Part shown: one piece after another, positions 59,519 to 64,000 of the stretch
Layout of the letters: each line of letters opens with the position of its first letter
How positions within the stretch are numbered: position 1 is the stretch's first letter
Source of the DNA: Helicobacter pylori NCTC 11637 = CCUG 17874 = ATCC 43504 = JCM 12093
GTDB taxonomy: Bacteria > Campylobacterota > Campylobacteria > Campylobacterales > Helicobacteraceae
Assembly: GCF_900478295.1 (NCBI RefSeq)
Contig: NZ_LS483488.1
Span: 1,178,001-1,242,000, forward strand
DNA: 64,000 nucleotides
Direction of reading: 5' to 3'
Program-made: the position numbers and the translations under genes
The notes under the pieces: generated by a model
Database searches by the model: none
What the model was told of the DNA's origin: nothing
The model's input: the letters and a program-made list of their open reading frames with translations, nothing else

Positions 59519-61362
59519 GAAATCGTGCGCAAATACCCGTTTTCGCTCAGCATGACATACAGGCGCCCCATGATTTCTTTCTTTTCTTCCATGTCTAGTT
59601 GGTTGTTGTCTTCAATTTTTTGCTTTAAAAGGCGCTCAATTTCTTTAGTGTCATAGTCCAAATCGTCTAGCACATCTAAAATCGTTTGGGCTTCGCAAAT
59701 ATCTTCCACTTCATAATCGCCTTTTTCATCAAAAACCACGCTAAATTCCGTAGGGTGCGTGAATAAATTGTGCTTCATGCCTAAAACTTCTTGATACGCT
59801 CCCACTAAAAAGAACGCTAAAAAGTATTCTTCTTCATCTATATCTATATCGTGCAAAAACAAGGGCTTCGTGGAATCAAAAGCGATTTCCCCATCGCTAT
59901 CGCAAGTAATATCCCACAAGCTCGCGCTCCTGGTGGGCTTTTCATCTAATTTATTCAAGGGCATGACCGGGAAATTCTGCCTCAAGCCCCAATAATCCGG
60001 CAAGCTTTGGAAAAACGAGCAATTCAATAAATAGCGCTCTTGGACTTGCTCTTGAATGCGCAAAATATCATTATGATCCTTAACATAAAGCAATTGCACC
60101 GCTTTTTTGACAATCAAATGGGCTAAAACTTCAGTGTTGCTCCTGTCAATCAAATCAATATAGCCCAAATCAAAAAGCGTGAATAGCGACTCGGTGTGAT
60201 CAAAACTATCATGCAAGTATTCAATGGCGTTTTTTTCATTGATATTAGCGAGCAAGTCTAGCATTTCATCAATCAAAGGGGGGTTATTATTTTCTTTGAT
60301 TTTTAGGGATTTTTCATTGTATTCATGCGAAAACAATTCTAACACCGGGGCCACCAAAACGGCATGGTTAGCGGAAATATAACGGCCTGATTCAATGAAA
60401 ATGTCCGGCTCGATTTCTTGCTTATTTTTCACAATTTCTCTCAATAAAAACACCACATCAGCGCTGAATTCCTCTAAAGTGTAGTTTTTATCTTGGTGGT
60501 GCTTGTGCTGGGTGTATTCTACGGCTAACCCCCCTCCAATATTCACGCTATTGAGATTTTTAGCGCCCATTTTACGCAATTCTGCATACAAGTTTCCCGC
60601 TTCTCTTAAAGCCTTTTTTAAGGGCGAAATATCGCTGATTTGAGAGCCTATGTGGAAATGTATCATGTGGAAATGCTCTAACAAGTCATTTTCTTCTAAA
60701 AGGCGCATCGCTTCTAAAACTTCAGTGCTGCTAAGACCAAATTTAGAATTGATCCCCCCACTCTTTGCCCAAACGCCAGTGCCAGTGCTGTGCAAACGGA
60801 TGCGAATGCCAATTTTAGGGCATGCTACAAAATCGTTTTGTTTAGCCACGGCGATAATGGTTTTCAATTCATTCAAACCCTCAATCGTTAAAGTGATTTC
60901 ATGCTGCATGCTTTTAGCGATAAAGCCAAGCTCAATCATTTCTTTGTCTTTAAAGCCATTCACGGTGATAGGGGCTTTAGGGTTAGTGTAACTCATCGCA
61001 ATGATGAGCTCAGACTTGCTCCCGGCTTCTAAACCATAATCCAAGCCCTTAGCCCCCTGAACTAAAGGGAAAACAAACGATGGCATTTGATTGACCTTTA
61101 AAGGGAAAACCGCCTTAAAAGCCCCGCTGTATTGATACTCTTTAATCGCCAAAGAAAACGCATCAAACAAGCTTTTGATTTGTTTTTGCACCAAATGGGG
61201 GAATCGCACCAACAAAGGCCCTCTATAGCCCTTATCGCGCACGCTTTGAACGATTTCTAAAAGCGAGGGGTTTTTGCCATGACAAACTTTAACCAAGCCT
61301 TTTTCTATCTTAAATTCGTTATTGCTCCAAAAATTAATCCCATAATCATGGACTTCTTGCAT
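59515..61362 (-). CDS. speA: biosynthetic arginine decarboxylase
   Basis: 615 aa, fold III PLP enzyme. The PLP lysine is in AVFPLKVNQMPSF near residue 99; HFHIGSQISDISP (about residue 238), NSVNIGGGLAVEY and DIFIESGRYISANHAV are SpeA motifs. It converts arginine to agmatine, the entry to spermidine, and in H. pylori may add to acid resistance and the arginine economy alongside arginase. First core gene right of the variable region; converges with hicA. Confidence 0.95.
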   Translation of the reverse strand: MQEVHDYGINFWSNNEFKIEKGLVKVCHGKNPSLLEIVQSVRDKGYRGPLLVRFPHLVQKQIKSLFDAFSLAIKEYQYSGAFKAVFPLKVNQMPSFVFPLVQGAKGLDYGLEAGSKSELIIAMSYTNPKAPITVNGFKDKEMIELGFIAKSMQHEITLTIEGLNELKTIIAVAKQNDFVACPKIGIRIRLHSTGTGVWAKSGGINSKFGLSSTEVLEAMRLLEENDLLEHFHMIHFHIGSQISDISPLKKALREAGNLYAELRKMGAKNLNSVNIGGGLAVEYTQHKHHQDKNYTLEEFSADVVFLLREIVKNKQEIEPDIFIESGRYISANHAVLVAPVLELFSHEYNEKSLKIKENNNPPLIDEMLDLLANINEKNAIEYLHDSFDHTESLFTLFDLGYIDLIDRSNTEVLAHLIVKKAVQLLYVKDHNDILRIQEQVQERYLLNCSFFQSLPDYWGLRQNFPVMPLNKLDEKPTRSASLWDITCDSDGEIAFDSTKPLFLHDIDIDEEEYFLAFFLVGAYQEVLGMKHNLFTHPTEFSVVFDEKGDYEVEDICEAQTILDVLDDLDYDTKEIERLLKQKIEDNNQLDMEEKKEIMGRLYVMLSENGYLRTIS

Positions 61363-61376
61363 TTTTTATCCTTTTG

Positions 61377-62546
61377 TTACGATAAGGTTTTAAAGAGATG
61401 GGGGTTGTTTTTAAAATCTCTGATCGCTTCTTCATAAACTTTTTCAATTTGAATGACTGAATTTTCTAAAGTGTAGTTTAAAGCGCTTTTAGCGTATTCG
61501 TTTTGCATCCTTTCTCTTTCAAGCTTGTTTTCTAACCACCAATCTATTTTAGCGCTCAAATCTGTAGCGTCATCAGGTTCAAACAGCGATCGTTCATCTA
61601 GCGCGAATTGCCTGGTCGCGCTTAAAGGGCTATTAGCGATAACAGGCACAATCCCCACGCTAATGGCCTCTAAGCACGCAATCGCTTCGCTTTCCACATT
61701 GGCCGTGTGCGCATAAAGGGTGCAGGTTTTTAAGATCTCTAACAATTCATTAGAATTGACAAACCCAAACTCCGTTTTTACGCCTAGTTTTTGGGCTAAA
61801 AGTTTGATTTTTTTCTCATCAGGCCCTTTGCCTTTGAGTAATAATACAATGTCTTGTTTGTATCGGCTTAAAGCAATCGCTTTGATTAAAACGCTTTGAT
61901 TTTTTTCATTAGAATAGCGCCCTACCATAGCGATTTTAAAGGGTGTGGTGTCAAAAAGGCTTTTTTGCGGATGTTCAAATCTAAACATGGGATCAAAGCC
62001 GTTAGAAATAGCGTATTTTTTCCCTCCATAGTTGTATTTTTCTAATTCTTCTACAATGAATTTTGATGGGCAATGGATATGGTGGATATAGCGGTAATGC
62101 GAAGATTTAAACCACGAAAAAAGCGTCATGTTAAACCAAGAAAACCACCCCAATTTCATATTATAAGAAATATGCTCTGGCTGTAAATGGAAAGAGCCAA
62201 TGTAAGGCACTTGCATTTCTCGCGCGATTTTTACGGCTGTTTTTTCTAGCAAAAAAGGCAAATAAGTATGGATCATATCCGCTCCCTTAAAAGCCTTCCT
62301 TAAGATTTTTTCATCCGGTTTAGCAAAAAGAATGTGCTGTTTGTGTGAGATTTCTGTAACTAGGGGGATATAGCGCTCTTTAAGGTTGTAATACCCTTCT
62401 TCTTCACTCCCTAAATTATCCACATGAGGGGCAACCACTCTCATCGCATGCCCTCTTTTTTTCAGCGCTTCAAAAAAACGAAACGCTGTCATAGAAGTGC
62501 CATTACTGGTGTCTTTAAAGCTATCCACGACTAAAACAATAACCAT
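61377..62546 (-). CDS. cgt: cholesterol alpha-glucosyltransferase
   Basis: 389 aa, GT4 family, GT-B fold. N-terminal VVDSFKDTSNGTSMTAFRFF, HTYLPFLLEKTAVKIAREMQ, GSFHLQPEHISYNMKLGWFS near residue 137, the phosphate loop VGRYSNEKNQSVLI near residue 211 and the EX7E-type ESEAIACLEAI near residue 285. This is the HP0421 enzyme known to glucosylate host-derived cholesterol at the membrane, which alters immune recognition and antibiotic tolerance. Starts 4 bases after the thioesterase stop. Confidence 0.93.
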   Translation of the reverse strand: MVIVLVVDSFKDTSNGTSMTAFRFFEALKKRGHAMRVVAPHVDNLGSEEEGYYNLKERYIPLVTEISHKQHILFAKPDEKILRKAFKGADMIHTYLPFLLEKTAVKIAREMQVPYIGSFHLQPEHISYNMKLGWFSWFNMTLFSWFKSSHYRYIHHIHCPSKFIVEELEKYNYGGKKYAISNGFDPMFRFEHPQKSLFDTTPFKIAMVGRYSNEKNQSVLIKAIALSRYKQDIVLLLKGKGPDEKKIKLLAQKLGVKTEFGFVNSNELLEILKTCTLYAHTANVESEAIACLEAISVGIVPVIANSPLSATRQFALDERSLFEPDDATDLSAKIDWWLENKLERERMQNEYAKSALNYTLENSVIQIEKVYEEAIRDFKNNPHLFKTLS

Positions 62547-62550
62547 TTAA

Positions 62551-62979
62551 CTACTCTTCTTTAAAATTGAATTTAAAAGGCTTTTTATCAAACACCACAA
62601 TTTCTATCATTCCCTCTAAAACCTGAATGTCTAACACAAACGCCTCTATTTTTATTTCAGCTTTTTTCACGCCATTTTGAATCACTTGCGCTTTAATGAG
62701 CGCTTCTTGATTCAATTCTAGGGGGGCATAAAAATTGATGTTATTAGAAACCACCACGCTGTGTCTTTTATTCAACGCGCACAAGGCCGCATAATTGCAC
62801 GCAATAAGCACAAATCCGGCATGCACAAAATTTTCTTCATACACCATGCTTTCATTGCCCTTGAAACGCGCATGGGCTATATCTTTTTCTAAAACGACCA
62901 ATTCAGTGCCAACGCTTGGTTTGAAATTCTTACAAGTCTCTAAAGAGTCATAATCCACACGAACGACTGATTCTTGCAC
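62551..62979 (-). CDS. hotdog-fold thioesterase-like protein
   Basis: 142 aa. Strand-helix pattern of the hotdog fold with ENFVHAGFVLIACNYAALCA (about residues 50-69) as the central helix and paired strands VVSNNINFYAPLEL and KAEIKIEAFVLD. Probably a soluble acyl-CoA or acyl-ACP thioesterase. The substrate is unknown; placement between cmoB and the cholesterol glucosyltransferase does not tell. Confidence 0.75.
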   Translation of the reverse strand: MQESVVRVDYDSLETCKNFKPSVGTELVVLEKDIAHARFKGNESMVYEENFVHAGFVLIACNYAALCALNKRHSVVVSNNINFYAPLELNQEALIKAQVIQNGVKKAEIKIEAFVLDIQVLEGMIEIVVFDKKPFKFNFKEE

Positions 62980-62994
62980 TATCTTATCCTTTAT

Positions 62995-63780
62995 TTAACG
63001 CTTGTTTGGTTTAAGCATCTTAAAATACCCCCTTAAAGGAGCATCATACCCCTCTAAAGTTTTAGAGGGATCCGTTTTATCCAAAAAATCTTCCAAACTC
63101 TGCCCCAAAATAAAATCCGTTTTACGCTGTTCTTTAGGCGTGGTCTTTGAAACGCTAAGAATCTCAAAATTTTCAAACCCTACCCTTTCGCACCACCCCT
63201 TTAGCGCGCTAACGCTAGGGATAAAATAAACGTTTTTCATTTTAGCATAAGTTTTTTTAGGGCAAAGGGCGATGTCTAGGGGCGAATCAATGATTAAAGT
63301 GTCCAACACCAACTCCCCTTTTATCTTTAAAGCATGATACAAGGCTTTTAAAGCCTCTAGCGGGCTTTTTCTGTGGTATAGCACCCCTAAGCAAAAAATG
63401 ACATCAAAAGCATTAGGATACTTTTCATGCAAATCCTCTACCCCTAAAGACTCATAAATGATTTTTTTTTCTTTATCAAAAAAGGGGGCTAAAAATTCAA
63501 ATTGTTTTTTGACTAAAACGCCCGGATCAAACCCCACCAAACTTTTAGGCTTATATTCTAGCATTTTAAACAAGTAATAGCCGTTATTGCAACCCACATC
63601 AGCCACAACCTTATCTTTTAAAGGAGTGGCGTTTTTGACTAGATCCCATTTAATGGAGCTGTCCCATTCGCTATCAATCTTGATTTGAGAAATTTTAAAA
63701 GGGCCTTTACGCCATGGCCTTAACGCCATGATTTCTTCTAAAAGGGTTTTTGGATTAATTTTATCGTTACAAATGAGCAT
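62995..63780 (-). CDS. cmoB: tRNA uridine-34 carboxymethyltransferase CmoB
   Basis: 261 aa, shorter than the ~320-aa E. coli enzyme. ALRPWRKGPFKISQIKIDSE at about residues 19-38 and WDLVKNATPLKDKVVADVGC then NNGYYLFKML form the CmoB N-terminus and SAM-type site. CmoB transfers a carboxymethyl group from carboxy-SAM to 5-hydroxyuridine in the tRNA wobble position. The start is 3 bases after the stop of the next gene upstream. Confidence 0.9.
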   Translation of the reverse strand: MLICNDKINPKTLLEEIMALRPWRKGPFKISQIKIDSEWDSSIKWDLVKNATPLKDKVVADVGCNNGYYLFKMLEYKPKSLVGFDPGVLVKKQFEFLAPFFDKEKKIIYESLGVEDLHEKYPNAFDVIFCLGVLYHRKSPLEALKALYHALKIKGELVLDTLIIDSPLDIALCPKKTYAKMKNVYFIPSVSALKGWCERVGFENFEILSVSKTTPKEQRKTDFILGQSLEDFLDKTDPSKTLEGYDAPLRGYFKMLKPNKR

Positions 63781-63783
63781 GAC

Positions 63784-64000
63784 TTACCATAGCGTGGGGG
63801 TTTTTTTAAAAAGAGGGGGGTTTAAAAGGGATTCTAAATGATGGGAGCTAATCCCATAAATAAAAGCGAAATTAAACGCTAAATTTTTTAATTGCTCTTT
63901 TAAGTTGTTTTGGGTGGTGTAACAATAAGGGTTATTTTTTTCAAAGAAAGCCGCGCTGTTTTTACGACAAAACACGACAATTTTCCCCCACGATAAAATC
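63784..64000 (-). CDS. C-terminal part of a gene running off the right edge
   Basis: The minus-strand frame is open from the window end (ILSWGKIVVFCRKNS) to a stop at 63784, ending SLLNPPLFKKTPTLW. At least 71 residues. No domain recognised in this part. It reads into cmoB with a 3-base gap, so it is probably the first gene of a run with cmoB, the thioesterase and cgt. Confidence 0.7.
   Translation of the reverse strand, partial: ILSWGKIVVFCRKNSAAFFEKNNPYCYTTQNNLKEQLKNLAFNFAFIYGISSHHLESLLNPPLFKKTPTLW

Overview
The window is Helicobacter pylori chromosome. Evidence is the order and sequence of core genes familiar from reference strains (alr, dadA, accD, recO, lgt, waaA, glyQ, gpsA, cznABC, glyS, bioA, ftsA, ftsZ, speA, cholesterol glucosyltransferase), a 23S-5S rRNA pair with no 16S beside it, AT-rich DNA and TATAAT-like -10 boxes without strong -35 boxes. 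rdxA is cut by a ~270-bp mini-IS605. That lesion has been described for strain NCTC 11637, so the window may come from that strain or a relative (inference).

Layout. 1-1.1 kb: broken DUF262 gene running off the left edge. 1.1-6.8 kb: amino-acid uptake (YckK/YckJ) and a D-alanine module (racemase, symporter, D-amino-acid dehydrogenase, RidA). 7.1-7.7 kb: tRNA array Gly-Leu-Cys-Ser. 7.8-21.3 kb: NhaC-type antiporter, an outer-membrane-protein remnant, then housekeeping genes with the truncated rdxA and mini-IS605 at 14.6-15.1 kb. 21.4-26.7 kb: three tandem dynamin-like GTPases, the first broken by a frameshift. 26.7-27.1 kb: a promoter, a CT-repeat leader ORF, G-rich repeats and hairpins. 27.1-32.9 kb: the Czn metal efflux operon. 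32.9-43.7 kb: glyS, a secreted transglycosylase-like protein, gpmI, gatC, bioA, a SurA-like protein, ftsA and ftsZ.

43.9-59.4 kb is the variable region ('plasticity zone'). It holds three degraded tandem copies of one gene family (A, B, C) with an MscS-type channel between A and B, then 5S/23S rRNA on the minus strand. An intergenic stretch full of short repeats follows, including an 8-bp unit repeated ~9 times. Next comes a plus-strand cluster: a GmrSD/SspE-like DUF262-DUF1524 protein, a DHH phosphoesterase, a large gene split at an A8 tract, an orphan 299-aa gene and a HicB-HicA pair. By my translation the split gene is a fourth copy (D) of the same family as A-C. I think this family, on both sides of the rRNA locus and next to a likely anti-phage nuclease, is the least described content of the window.

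59.5-64 kb returns to core genes: speA, cholesterol glucosyltransferase, a hotdog thioesterase, cmoB and an unfinished gene at the right edge. In strain 26695, ftsZ and speA are far apart; here only the variable region and the rRNA separate them.
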